Positions 46,291-58,572 of a stretch of 64,000 nt of DNA are shown piece after piece. The notes under the pieces are model-generated. The model did not search any database. It worked only from the letters and a program-made list of their open reading frames with translations, and had not been told where the DNA came from. Each line of letters begins with the position of its first letter. Position 1 is the first letter of the stretch. Origin of the DNA: Imbricaverruca yamaguchii (taxonomy: Eukaryota > Arthropoda > Thecostraca > Neoverrucidae); assembly GCA_034440575.1 (NCBI GenBank), contig JAOTOL010001635.1, positions 2,463,001 to 2,527,000 of the forward strand, in the 5' to 3' direction. A program made the position numbers and the translations under genes.

Positions 46291-47969
46291 GTCCACACCT
46301 GACGGCCCGCCGCGCTGACTGGACTGTCCGGCGACTCTTGAGCACCTGGGTCTGAACTACCGCGGACCGAGCTCGACGCCAGGTGTTGTTGCCATCGTCC
46401 CTGCCGTGGATGCGACGACTACGGAGAGGTCTATCGTTCTGTCGTGCCACGGCTTCACCCCTGTGAACGACCCACTCAGTCGACCTGCGTGACACGCACA
46501 CGACCTGCTGTGGGCACTCTCGGGAGTCCGGTGGGTTTTCCAGTGCGTGTGAATGTCTCGTGGACGAGGACGCACTAGTCTTTTAGCCACCTGCATTCCG
46601 TCGGCCAAGGCCATTTTACACGAGCATTGAGCATCGCCTGCAAGTGTTTTAATTCACCATTTAAACATCTCACTGCTCACAGATGCCTGCATAGTACTCT
46701 TGAAATGCGCACATGCAATTGCCATAAAATTAGGCACTGGGAAATCAAGTAAAGGAAGCGCTGTTCATAAAAGAGGCTAACATCGTACGAGAAATGAACA
46801 TGGGGCGGGATGGAAAGCTTTTCGTTGCATTTCCCGTTCCGTGTTTCGATGTCAAAGAAATGCAGTGATTTGAAGTACGCAGTCCATCGCAAAACGGATT
46901 AAATGCGACGAGAAGGGCGCTTGGTCATTATTTAACTGGCTCATGTCTGTATCCGCTCGAAGGTTCCACGCAAGCACTATGATAGCTAGCCAGAGGCTTA
47001 AATCATCCCGCTGAAGACTGTGTTCAACAGAATAGCTTCCGTGTTCATATCAGTTGGTTTCGGGAACCCGTTGCTTGTCTTGATCATATTTTTAAGGAAT
47101 AGTTCGTTCTATCAGATGTGATGCGGCATTGTTCTAGCTGACCACGTATATTTATGGTCTTACCATGTCTCCACACACCGTGTACAAGGTGTCAACACAT
47201 CAGCACCAGCTTCGATCCAATTTCCTCGTCACTAAGTGATTTCATTGCGCTGAAGGACTATTTGGACTTTCTCTGGGCTGTAGCCTAATCTGAGATCTCG
47301 CTTCTCAAATCTGATGGGGTCAGCGGTGATTGGAGCGCACTACCACATCGGTACTGGGCCAACACCCCAACAGCAGTACCGTTAATTTATTGGGAGCAAA
47401 TGTTAGGAATGCGCAATGGAAGTCCCCCACCTTCATCGTGCTTATCGATTCCACCCGGTGCATATTTCCAAGTTGAAAGACTTGTGCATTGCGAACTACT
47501 GATAGTCACGCTTGTTGCTATAAAGATAATGCGGCTATTGTGCTGATATTTAAGCTGCTTTCCGGATAATTTATTCATTTTGCATAAATCGCCTATGCAA
47601 GCTGCATATTTAGCGGTGGCTAGGGCTTCTCAGATGCACGGCTGTCCCTGGCCTGCTCCCCTTCAGACGGCTGGCGTCACTTCCGGCGCGCGTAGTGTGC
47701 TGCACCAAGGCGAGTCTGGCGACCTCAGAGAGAGTTAACCGCCGGAAGTTGGTGAACACCAGGCCACGCTGCGGTGGCACCTCCACACTGCTCTCAACGT
47801 CAATTAAGGAGAAATAGTGAGAACCAGTCGGATAACGGAACACCGGCATGGAGTGCCAGCTCCATGCGTCGCGTTTTCTACGCGGGATTCCTCGGCTCAC
47901 GCTGATCCGAGTCGAATTGGCTGTCAACAACAGGCGGTCGGCAGCTCAAGCATGGACGACGCATCAATA
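46291..47969. other. no gene seen
   Basis: GC-rich at first, then AT-rich unique DNA from about 46600. Frames on both strands show no recognised domain. Confidence 0.4.
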
Positions 47970-47971
47970 TG

Positions 47972-48021
<50 letters not shown>

Positions 48022-48140
48022 ATATATGCATATATTAATATTGATACGTGTATACATACATGTTTATATATATGTATATATGTGTGTATGTATATATATA
48101 ATGTAATGTATTTGTGTGTGTGTATGTATGTGCGTGTGTA
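47970..48140. repeat. (TA)n then TATG/TGTG microsatellite
   Basis: A TA run of about 48 bp at 47972-48020, then tatatgca/tatgtgtg-type variation to about 48140. Confidence 0.93.
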
Positions 48141-48460
48141 TGTGTGTACCAGGGGTACTACGGTATGCCACGCTGGGGCACTACACTAGCGCCACGGTGC
48201 GGCAGTCGTGGCGGCGGACCTTGAGAGCGGCCCGCCAGGAATGACCACTTTCTCCGCGGCGATACCGGCTGGCTGCCCGACCCACATGCACACAGGCGCA
48301 GCTGAGGTGCAGCCCAGACACACTTATCAGACACAGCGCCGACAGGCTCGGCCACAACTTTGAGACACGGCGCACACTCGATTGAGACACGGCACGGATT
48401 CAGCGCAGACACGGTTCAGACACGAAGCACGGATTCACCACAGACGAGGCGCGAAATACA
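48141..48460. repeat. Degenerate repeats of cagacacgg
   Basis: From about 48315 to 48450, cagacac/gagacacggc words recur every 20-30 bp. The left half is GC-rich without clear periodicity. Confidence 0.5.
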
Positions 48461-50919
48461 ACCTGAGGAACATGACAAAAGCGATACAGACGCAAGCAGG
48501 ACGTTCGTTTGTGTCACGCTAAATTTCTAACTCCCGGCTAGGGCGTGATGAGTACGTGTACAAGCGCGCATTCATCATGTACACACGTGCACAAACACGT
48601 ATTCATCATGATTGCGCATCTTCATCATCATGAAGACTCATTCCCGAGGCGTATTCGAGGTGCCCCTTGACCTCTTCGTCCCGTCCCGTTCGTGCTGATC
48701 GCAAACTCCCGTTCGTGACATTCTACCAGTGAGCGGGCATCAGTTTCGCAGCTAGAAATGCAGCAGAGTGCATGCCACCATGCCCGTTAAATATGTACAT
48801 AATTATCTTATCATTGCTGAATCTGGCATAACATTCTAGTTTTGGGATCGTAATGACCCACAAATGCGTTTCCAAACTTGAACGGTTCTCACTTGTAATC
48901 GGAATTTAGGCCAGGCAAATGCATGGTGCTTTCTGCTTGCTGGTTATGAGAGCAAAAAATCAGCGACGGTTTTGGTTGACTTCCTGTTCACCGTTGCAGA
49001 ACAGGGTGCGTGCATGATTGACCGCGCACATGGAATGGTGTACCGGTCGACTGCAGTGAAAGCGGACAGTCGGCACACCCGCATGTCCAGAGGGCGGAAA
49101 TGCAGCTGATTGCGGTTATGGCCTTTTGGCGCAATACGGAATGTTGAGGAAGCCACGCGTTATTCTAGGGGGAATTATCGATGGGGACTAGTATAACTAA
49201 TTAAGCGGATGCCAGTCAGACGCAGGACTAGAGCACATAAACATTTGTTGAGCATGTGGGAGAAGGAGGAGAACGTTCTCTGAACATTTTCCGTGCAAAT
49301 ACGTCAAGTTGTTTCACTCTGGGAACAATATTGCTGACTGGGGCGAACTTTCCCACAGTCGGCTAACATGTTCAAGTTTGCGAGACTCCATTTTCTTGCC
49401 GTTCTTCATGGACAGCTGCCTTATTTTCGGATTTTTATTCAAGCAGATTTTGTAAGTTTTTTTTAAATAAAGAGTTGTTGTTTTAGCTGCATGTAATAAC
49501 TGCTTAAATGCTTCCTAATTACTGACTCCACTCAAATTACTTTTCACACCCCTGGATAAATTATATTTGTGTCTCAGAAGACACCTGAGGGTTCATGTTG
49601 TATTTACGATCTCACTTATTCGAATGCGTGGAGTCATATCAGGAAGAAACTGATCTCCGCGCATCTATAATCTGATTACTGACTTGTTACGAGCAAGGAC
49701 GATCGAAGTTTTATTCACATACAATTGATGATCTTAGCAATATGATCGACACGAACTAGCTTGACGAAGGCCGTCACCCTTTTAATAGGTAGATAAACTT
49801 CAGCTGGGTAGAGCTAAAGCTACTTGATTCTTGTACTATGCTAGGCTAATGACTTTTCAAAGGTTATTCTCTGCTATCATAAAGCAACTAGTACATAGTG
49901 CGAGTAAATAAACTAATTAGTGTAATTTACTTTGATATGCAGTCATGTTATCGCGTTTTGACCTGAACTCCTGGACTTTCATTCTGAGCGCTTGGTGAAC
50001 ACAACTGTGTCTACAGCATGAAATATGCACTTTCCGTGTGACATTTTACGGTCCGTTCCTCTGCGACAAAATACAATATAACGAACTCGAGCATATGCTG
50101 CTAGATTGCTTGTCATCCGTGGTGAGCAAGCAATAGCCTGGTAACAAGGTTAGGTATTCCAAGCACATTTTCCTTCCTGGAAGCCTAGCAATTAGTTCTT
50201 CACTTGAGCCCTCGCATGTCATCGTCACGGATTACCGTAATGGGCCGTTCTACTATTGGGGGGCATATGCCTGCACACCGTATTGTCGTGCATGCATGTG
50301 TCCGGGCAGATGAAGCTGTGTCAAGTCTCCGGGGACGAGAACCATCGATGGTCGGCTGGATACTCACTGTGAGAACACCCGCACAGCAGCTGTAATGGGC
50401 TAGTTGCATTGCAACAAGACAGCTGTTTATACTATGTTGTGTCACACTGTCATCATCATGAACATGCGAGCGACTCGCATGGTTGGGAACACAGTCATAA
50501 AGATGTTTGATGGAAAGATAATGGAATACTGGTGCCGCTTTCTAAATGTAGATGCGTGCTTGTAACAGTGCTGCGAAAACGATGATTGGACACTTTTGCA
50601 TATGGCTCATGCACACTAACTGCTTGATTAGACAGGATAGCCAATAGGAATTTCCCTGACCTAATTATCATTTTCCGATAAGCGATGCGTGACAGGACTG
50701 TTAGGAAATGGCGCCGGTACCCATATGTGCTCCTGATTCTCTTTCAGATGAGGCACACATACGTAAATTGGCGGCAGTACAGCCGATAACAATGGTGCCA
50801 AGCCTCTCGCTCTTTCATCCCAACATAATGCCGCTTCGTTCTGAGCGACTCATTTCGTAAGACCTAATGCCGCTTCGTTCGGAGTGGTCCTTTCTGCGAA
50901 TGGTAATGGCTGCAGGCTC
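48461..50919. other. no gene seen
   Basis: The longest quiet stretch. It is AT-rich and unique-looking, with a short cluster of attcatcatg repeats near 48570-48630. No coding, RNA or mobile-element signal was recognised. Confidence 0.45.
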
Positions 50920-51335
50920 GCCTGTCACAGCGCGTGGTAATGGCTACCGGCTGGCTCGCCTGTCACAGCGAGTGGTAATGACCACCGGCTCGCCTATCAC
51001 AGCGAGTGGTACTGACTACCGTCTCGCCTGTCACAGAGAGTGGTACTGACCACCGGCTCGCCTGTCACAGCGAGTGGGACTGACTACCGTCTCGCCTGTC
51101 ACAGCGAGTGGTAATGGCCATTGGCTTGCCTGTCACAGCGAGTGGTAATGGCTATCGGCTGGCTCGCCTGTCACAGCGAGTGGTACTGACTACCGTATCG
51201 CCTGTCACAGCGAGTGGTAATGGCTACCGGCTGGCTCGCCTGTCACAGCGAGTGGTAATGACCACCGGCTCGCCTGTCACAGCGAGTGGTAATGGCTACC
51301 GGCTGGCTCGCCTGTCACAGCAAGTGGTACTGACT
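50920..51335. repeat. 34/38-bp minisatellite (gctcgcctgtcacagcgagt)
   Basis: About twelve units of ggctcgcctgtcacagcgag + tggtaatggctacc or tggtactgactacc. Units with an extra ggct are 38 bp and the others 34 bp. Long and short units are interspersed. Confidence 0.92.
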
Positions 51336-51400
51336 AAGCTGGTTGGCGCCAACACCGGCTGGCGCCAACGCCGGCCGGCGCCAACACCGGCTGGCGACAT
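51336..51400. repeat. ~19-20-bp repeat (ggcgccaacaccggct)
   Basis: Three to four units, each with a GGCGCC palindrome, directly abutting the 34/38-bp array. Confidence 0.85.
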
Positions 51401-52394
51401 CCGAGCGGCGTGACCGGAGTCCGCACCAGATGGCGCCTCGCGACAGATGTGGCGGGCGGATCTGGGCGGCTGACCGCCGCCCGCGCACCAGTCCCCCGCA
51501 CCGGCCAAAGGCGGTCCACCCGAGTGCCACTCACGGGGTCCGTGGGGTCATGTGGGGCGCACGGGTGACGTGTGCCGCTCGCGGGTGGGGTCCGTGTCGG
51601 CCGGACCAGGCGGCCGGCACGCACCTGTGCAGTAGGCTTGCGTCGTCTGGCCGCCGCAGCCGCAGCCGCCGCCTGGCTAGAAAGTGGACCGGCCGCGCCT
51701 GGGAAAATCATACACGTCGAACCTGATCGCAGCACGTGCTGGCGCCGCCCTGGACAGCTGTCGAACCGCGTCCGAGGCAGAGCGGCGCGACCGACGTCGG
51801 TGGGCTCGGGGAAGCCCGATTGACGACGGGCTCCCCGGGATCCGGGGGGGCTCCTACGGCAGGCGAGCTCCCCAGAATCCGGGAAGGGGGCTCCCACGGT
51901 CGGCAGTCTCCGCACAGACAGAATCGCTCCCACAGACGGAGACCTCCTCACAGACGTAGTCCTCCACACAGACTGGAGTCATCTTCACGGGCGATGCTTC
52001 CTCTTCGTATCCGGCCCGGTCTACGTGACCAGAACGGCTTAGCGGGAACTGTACATTGCACAACCCGAGTGGTGCAGCTTACAGACTGATGCCGGATCCA
52101 CTCTGAAGCCGTTTCATGAGTCCCCGTGCGCTCCAAAACGGCTCAACCAAAACCTGTGAGCGGTGGTGGGATGACATCCTTCAGGCCGCCGGACGAGTGC
52201 CGAGACAGTGCGTCAAGCCGTTTATCTGATGTGACGTGAACTACTTTTGCTGGCATGGATCCAGTCGTGTTCAGCCGGAACCGGCCCCAGTCCTGCCGTG
52301 TCCAGCCGGAGTCCAGTCATGTTATACCGCGTCCGGCCCGTGTGATTGCCCGGCTGACGGTGTGGTCGACTGACCGGTGTGGTCGGTCTCAGCA
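51401..52394. other. CpG-rich segment, no gene called
   Basis: Highly CpG-rich to about 51960 and open in most frames. A cacagacgg/ctcc word repeats near 51905-51975, and ccagccgga words near 52265-52320. No exon structure was recognised. Confidence 0.4.
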
Positions 52395-52912
52395 ACGCTC
52401 GTCGCTCGTCGCTCGTCGCTCGTCGCTCGTCGCTCGTCGCTCGTCGCTCGTCGCTCGTCGCTCGTCACTTGTCGCTCGTTGCTCGTCGCTCGTAGTATGT
52501 CATATGTCACTAAACACATGTCGCTTGTCGGCCGTTGCTTGTCGATCATCGCTTATCGACCCTCGCTAGTTGACCGTCGCTTGTCGACCATCGCTTGTCA
52601 CTCTCCGCTTGACGTTCGTCGCTCGTCGCTCGTCGCTCGTCGCTCGTCGCTCGTCGCTCGTCACTCGTCGCTCGTCGCTCGTCGCTCGTCGGTCGTCGGT
52701 CGTCGCTCGTCGCTCGTCGCTCGTCGCTCGTCGCTCGTCGCTCGTCGCTCGTCGCTCGTCGCTCGTCGCTCGTCGCTCGTCGCTCGTCGCTCGTCGCTCG
52801 TCGCTCGTCGCTCGTCGCTCGTCGCTCGTCGCTCGTCGCTCGTCGCTCGTCGCTCGTCGCTCGTCGCTCGTCGCTTGTCGCTCGTCGCTCGTCGCTCGTC
52901 GCTCGGCGCTCT
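52395..52912. repeat. 7-bp minisatellite (TCGCTCG)n
   Basis: Two blocks of near-pure heptamer tcgctcg (52400-52490 and about 52614-52905) are separated by diverged copies (tcgcttg, tcgacca). Seven is not divisible by three and no phase holds a stop, so all frames are open. The 483-codon plus frame that starts here is an artefact of this array and the next. Confidence 0.95.
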
Positions 52913-53134
52913 TTTCTCGGCTCTCGGCTCTCGGCTCTCAGCGCTCGGCGTCCGAGGCCGTCCAGCGGCGGTGACAGCGCCGGTGAGCGGAGGGCGGCTG
53001 CCAACCACCACCCAGTCAGTCCGCCGGGCCGAGACACGACGCGCCGTGCGTCCGCTCTCCCGTATCGGCCCGGCCTCCCGGCACCGCAGCGGCGCCAGTC
53101 AGTGTCTCCGACCCGACCTGACGCGCAGAGCACT
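52913..53134. other. GC-rich bridge between two arrays
   Basis: Begins with ggctctc repeats (decayed 7-mer) and continues as CpG-rich unique DNA. No feature was recognised. Confidence 0.5.
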
Positions 53135-53935
53135 GCCGAGCCGTGCTGCCGAGCCGTGCTGCCGAGCCGTGCTGCCGAGCCGTGCTGCCGAACTGTGCTG
53201 CCGAACTGTGCTGCCGAACTGTGCTGCCGAACTGTGCTGCCGAACTGTGCTGCCGAGCCGTGCTGCCGAGCCGTGCTGCCGAACTGTGCTGCCGAACTGT
53301 GCTACCGAACTGTGCTGCCGAGCCGCGCTGCCGAGCCGTGCTGCCGAACTGTGCTGCCGAGCCGTGCTGCCGAGCCGTGCTGCCGAACAGTGCTGCCGAG
53401 CCGTGCTGCCGAGCCGTGCTGCCGAACTGTGCTGCCGAACTGTGCTGCCGAACTGTGCTGCCGAGCCGTGCTGCCGAGCCGTGCTGCCGAGCCGTGCTGC
53501 CGAGCCGTGCTGCCGAGCCGTGCTGCCGAGCCGTGCTGCCGAGCCGTGCTGCCGAACAGTGCTGCCGAGCCGTGCTGCCGAACTGTGCTGCCGAGCCGTG
53601 CTGCCGAGCCGTGCTGCCGAGCCGTGCTGCCGAGCCGTGCTGCCGAACTGTGCTGCCGAGCCGTGCTGCCGAGCCGTGCTGCCGAGCCGTGCTGCCGAGC
53701 CGTGCTGCCGAGCCGTGCTGCCGAGCCGTGCTGCCGAGCCGTGCTGCCGAACAGTGCTGTCGAGCCGTGCTGCCGAACTGTGCTGCCGAGCCGTGCTGCC
53801 GAGCCGTGCTGCCGAGCCGTGCTGCTGAGCCGTGCTGCCGAACTGTGCTGCCGAACTGTGCTGCCGAGCCGTGCTCCCGAACTGTGCTGCTGAGCCTTGC
53901 TGCCGGACTGTGCTGCTGAGTTGACCACAGCGACG
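53135..53935. repeat. 13-bp minisatellite (tgccgagccgtgc), ~60 copies
   Basis: About sixty units in two main variants, cgagccgtgctgc and cgaactgtgctgc. These occur in runs whose order partly repeats. All six frames are open for 250-480 codons because 13 bp cycles through every phase without a stop. No translated product should be inferred. Confidence 0.96.
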
Positions 53936-54080
53936 GAGTGACACTGACGGGACCGCAGTGGCGGTGTGGTGTTGAGGGGGCTGCAGTGGCGGTGTGGTAC
54001 TGACCAGCCTGCAGTGGCGGCGTGGCACTGACCAGCCCGCAGTGGCGGTGTGGCACTGACCAGCCCGCAGTGAACCCGCG
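53936..54080. repeat. 28-bp minisatellite (actgaccagcccgcagtggc)
   Basis: About five units of actgaccagcccgcagtggc + ggtgtggc, with the first copies diverged. It adjoins the 13-bp array. Confidence 0.9.
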
Positions 54081-54132
54081 CGGGGTCGCGCGGAGTGGAT
54101 GACCTGACCAGTGGCCGACCGAGTGCCCATTC

Positions 54133-54357
54133 ATGGCGTACAGACAACCAAGACCACATCCGCCGTACGAGGAGATCGAGGACGGCCCGTACTTGCTCCG
54201 ATCGCGAGGCGGTCACAGAGGCGCCGAGGCGCGCGACCATAAGACGTATGATTTTCTGCCGACGCATCGGCCTGGCAACAGCAAGAGGTTGGTACCGAGT
54301 GACATCCCGTGGGCTGCGGGCCCCCCACATCGCCAACGTTGTCGCATGGTCGCATGA
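54133..54357 (+). CDS. Small candidate ORF, unrecognised
   Basis: A 74-codon frame with a protein-like, charged composition (MAYRQPRPHPPYEEIEDG at the start, HKTYDFLPTHRPGNSKR in the middle). It lies just after the array cluster. Overlapping frames on both strands are also open, so composition alone could explain it. No domain, splice site or poly(A) signal supports it. Confidence 0.2.
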   Translation: MAYRQPRPHPPYEEIEDGPYLLRSRGGHRGAEARDHKTYDFLPTHRPGNSKRLVPSDIPWAAGPPHRQRCRMVA

Positions 54358-55499
54358 CGTTTGTGGAGGGAACCCGAGCCGGTGCAGATTCGTCAGCTGA
54401 ATTAGTTCCGCGTGTACTGAACAGAGCACGTGCATGTGCATTGACAGTGTCTCCTGTGGGCCCATTGTCACCGCATAAATAGAACACTGATATTCATGTG
54501 GCCGCCGGGTGCAACAAGCTTGCGCTGAAGCGCTCGTTGTGGCTTTTCGTTATTGGACCAAGCCCTTATGAGGGCATTGCAATACCAGTGAAAGTACTTC
54601 ATTACGGGCGAGAGCGATGAACGAGCGAGTCTACGCCCCTGCAATGGTAGACAAGTTCATCTGAATGGCTCGGTCAGGCCCGGCCCAACGTTAAACGTTA
54701 ACACGGCAGTAACGTTTTTACTGCACCTTTGTGCTTCTAACTTTTTCACTCCGAGTCCATTGTGTCCTTTCAATTGTGATTTTTGTTCATTTTTAACCTA
54801 ATGTTTTTGTGAAGTGCTCCGAAGTATTCGTTCAGCGAAAGGGTCCGTGTCGACATTTTCGCAAGTGGACAGCTTTAAACAGCAATTCACAGTGCAATGC
54901 AGCATTTCATGTTCTAATTTTTCACTCAGAGTCAAATGTGCTTCTTCAGGTCGAATTTTACCAATTTTCATCACAACTCCGAAATCGCTCAATCATTTCT
55001 GAAATATAGCTTTTTCGGCAGCGTTTCCGCGCACGAATAGCTTGATATATACCTATTACCGTAACCGACACTTTCGGATGACAAAGAAGTACGTTTTTTG
55101 TTTGTATTCCGGCGTGTCTGCTTCAGACCGGAGTAGGTAGGACACACATCACCGGATGAAAACCTTTATTCATGTCTGAAGCAATGCCATTTTTTAGTGT
55201 ATGGCATGTGGAAGCACTTTAGCTCTGCACATTCTTGAGGGCGCATGACTGCACAGACACTCAAGCCAATTCTCCTATCATTGATCAGCACAGATATTCG
55301 AATTCATTGAACTTTTAGCACTTGCCCTCACCCGTCCAACGTCACTAATACCGGTTTATTAAACCTAAATTGTCGCAGTGGTCTTTTTCATGTAATGTCC
55401 CTGGTATACTCATGAATGATCCTACAATATTTCCATTGACTACGAAGAGGATTAGAGCTCGTTACAAGAGCATGTAACTTCTTCAGGTTTTCGGCCTCA
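54358..55499. other. no gene seen
   Basis: AT-rich unique DNA after 54480. No feature was recognised. Confidence 0.45.
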
Positions 55500-55650
55500 T
55501 ACCACACAATTAACTTTTTCGGTATGTTGGCGCAGCCAATCGCCAACTTTGAACAGTGATGTCAGACATCAAGGTACCTAGTGAGGCTCGAACTAACAAC
55601 CTTCCGAACCGAAGTCGCATTTTCTAGCCATATCATTGGTGAATGCAACT
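55500..55650 (-). mobile_element. Second, diverged tRNA-derived SINE
   Basis: On the minus strand the B-box region GTTAGTTCGAGCCTCAC (55581-55597), a CTTCGG anticodon-loop-like string and a downstream GATTGGCTGCGCCAACA parallel the 19049-19240 SINE. The A box is poorly preserved and no target duplication was found. Boundaries are approximate. Confidence 0.5.
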
Positions 55651-56404
55651 GGGTGCAACTGTCTCCTACCTCATCATTTGTGTTTAATTTTCTCTGTGAG
55701 TTACTGTTCTGGCTTCTTAGATAGCATTATTCCAACACCATCCTAAATCAGTACTGGGTATATATTTGGTATGTTTCGGAATTACTTTCACAGCTGAAAC
55801 TGTTTCTGCCTTGGTAGCTTTGGAGTGTGACACAATGATGCCTGCGAACCGGTTTGATAAAAAAAGAGCATGCTTACTGAAGTCGAAAACAGTTCTCAAA
55901 GCTATTTGGTAAAATGTAATCGCAAGCACATACACACACATCTACAAGAAGCATAAAGAACACCTTCATCCACGCCAGCTGTAGACATCCAGTTATACTA
56001 TGCAATCAATCAGGAAAATATAACACATTTCCCAATATCATATGTTCACTTTCGTTCGGCCTACATTCCATTGTGAGAAGTGTTCAGAAGGTTGCTGCCT
56101 GTGTTGCGCCACTTGGGTCTGTCCCTGCTGCTCAGACTCTCGGAATGACACGGCGCCATATAAACCCGACCAGTCATCGACCGGCCGTCTCCCTGCATTG
56201 GGAAACGCCCGTGCGCTGTTTGAGAGTGGCTCGTCGCGCCGTGACGCTGACCTGTATTTCGGCGCCGCGAGCCTCCCACGCTCTCAGACGGCTCTATCTG
56301 GGCGTGACAATGGGTGGCAGGCTGACTGCCGGCTCACTGTCTGCTGCAGGGTGGTGGGGCGGCCGTGGGCGGCCGTGTCTGGGCGGCTCATGCGGCCCCG
56401 CCGC
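55651..56404. other. no gene seen
   Basis: AT-rich, then GC-rich from about 56150 towards the array. Plus frames entering the array (56042, 56073) are open by composition. Confidence 0.4.
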
Positions 56405-56850
56405 GGTTCAGACAGTCTTCAGGTTCGTGGGTTTCGGTGGTTCGTGCATCTTGGTGGCTCGTGGGTCTCAGTGGCTCGTGGGTCTCGGTGGCTCGTGGGT
56501 CTCGGCGGTTGGTGCGTCCAGGTGGCTCGTGGGTTTCAGTGGCTCGTTGGTCTCGGTGGCTCGTGGGTCTCGGCGGTTGGTGCGTCCAGGTGGCTCGTGG
56601 GTCTCGATGGTTCGTGGGTCTCGGCGGCTCGTGGGTCTCGGTGGTTGGTGCGTCCAGGTGGCTCGTGAGTCTCAGTGGCTCGTGGGTCTCGGTGGCTCGT
56701 GGGTCTCGGCGGTTGGTGCGTCCAGGTGGCTCGTGGGTCTCGGTGGCTCGTGGGTCTCGGCGGTTGGTGCGTCCAGGTGGCTCGTGGGTCTCAGTGGCTC
56801 GTGGGTCTCGATGGTTCGTGGACCTCAGTGGTCCGTGCGTCACAGCGACT
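56405..56850. repeat. 17-bp minisatellite with a higher-order pattern
   Basis: About twenty-five units of two main types, ggtggctcgtgggtctc and ggcggttggtgcgtcca. They recur in ordered groups of three and four, giving 51- and 68-bp higher-order repeats. Seventeen bp cycles through all frames, which explains the overlapping open frames. Confidence 0.92.
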
Positions 56851-57715
56851 CTTGTGTGTTAGTCGGTTCTTGCGTGCCAATGCTTCATGTGTCTTGATGT
56901 CACTTATGTCTCAATAGGGCGTGCGTCTTGTTAGCTCAGGCGTTTCGATACTTCAGATGTTTCTGTGCTTGAATTGTTCATGGTTCGTATGCTCCGACGT
57001 TTTGGAGAATGCCTGAGGAAAGCTCCATCTGGACCAACGATACAAATGGCTCGGAGTTCAGTGTTCCCTGTGGATCACGTGACTCGATGGGCCAAGCATT
57101 CTCATGCCTCAGATGAATGAATGATTCAGTTGTCTCGATGCTTAAGGTGTGCTTATGGTTGAAGAGTTTCTATAACGTAGAATAGCTTCGATGAAAAACA
57201 AATCGATACCACTGTTTGGCTGGTTCCTGTTCATCGTCGGTGCAAGTGTGCCCCTGGATCTGACGTCTCGGCGGTCCGAATGAATCGATCGTGACGGTAT
57301 CCGGCGCCCCAGGACCTGTTTCACAACGTCGAGAGGCGAACCCGAACACCGCAATTGGGTCAATGTCTAGCCAGCTAAGGCCAACGGCTCGCTCTCCGCA
57401 TAATTGGGTTGAAGTGGTGTTTGACTATATGCATTACCATGAAAGTGGCTGCGCGACATCGACATGACTGATTTTGGCATCACGCTGTGTGTGATTTATC
57501 TAAACCGCAGGACCCTTCCGCAGGATAAATAATGACATCATTTGTGTTGGACGATTTGTCGAGTGTGCTCAGTAGTTCATGCCACGCCATTTGCCCTTCC
57601 AACGTCCGCACAGCCATCATCCCATATATCGATCGGCTTATCACATGCTAACTTGCCACTGTTTTACAACGCGTACTATGTCCCATGATTACGGTGAAAA
57701 TGAAGCCTTGCAGTG
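56851..57715. other. no gene seen
   Basis: Starts with decayed array units (to about 57000), then unique DNA. No feature was recognised. Confidence 0.45.
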
Positions 57716-58572
57716 TTAACCCGCGCCGTCTTTCCGGTCAAATCCTCCCACCCCGTCTCGCGGGGGGAGGGGGGGGGGCGGTTGAAGACCCCCTCTAAAA
57801 TCCAAACTAAGCATCGCACGAAAACGAAAGAGGTGTCATCGGAAAGCGCTCGACGAGAAGGGTCCGGGTCCCCCTCCAAAACAATTTCCCCCCAAAAGTA
57901 ACGTCACCAGTGGGACTAAATTTTCATGACTTTTCACGACTAGAATTATGTTTTTTACTCTGGGAAGTTCATTTTGGGGTACATATAAAAAATTATTTGG
58001 AATGAGAAGAGGACAGGGAAATTGACCAGGAGTATATATATTTCGCCCCCCCCCCCCCAACCAAATACATTTTCCTTTTAAATTTCACAATTTTGAGTTT
58101 TCAAGTTTTCTGAAATTTTCCTTTTCCATTGGGTAGAGCAGACCGAAAAACGTTGATGGAAGTCAATGTTCCCTTGTAAAAAATGCTTACTTTAGCCAGA
58201 ATCCTGTATTTGAACTATGATTTGGCAAATAAGCAAAATTTATATGTAGTCAAAAACGCAGAAATGAAAAATTCAACTCGTACGTTTTATTGCATCTGCA
58301 AAGATAAGCAAACGCTGAAAGTTTCATAAAAATATCTGTATCCGTTAAAACGTGACGACTGGTTGAACTTTTTTGGAGGTGACCTCACTTGACCTTAACT
58401 AACTCATTGACCCTAGATGGTCTCACATAACAATTTGAATCGTCATGTCAAATTGATGTTGGAAAAGGTATGCCAAATTTGGGCGCGCCGCCGCGCGCCG
58501 TTCGTCCGCTATCTGCAAAAAACCTGAGGGGGGAGGCGGTTCAAGACCCTCCCCCGAGACGGGACGGATTAA
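57716..58572 (+). mobile_element. TTAA-type MITE, full-length reference copy
   Basis: TTAA at 57716-57719 and 58569-58572 bounds 857 bp. The left end is TTAACCCGCGCCGTC and the complement of the right end is TTAATCCGTCCCGTCTC, so the ends form a terminal inverted repeat of about 16 bp. Both ends also carry, in direct orientation, a gcggttgaagaccc / gcggttcaagaccc block next to G-runs. No open frame of useful size is present. A piggyBac-type source of transposase is inferred from TTAA and the CCC ends. Confidence 0.92.

Noticed and set aside
52377..54471. Long open frames (up to 483 codons) on both strands
   Set aside because: They are produced by 7- and 13-bp stop-free repeat units that cycle through all phases; all six frames are open at once.
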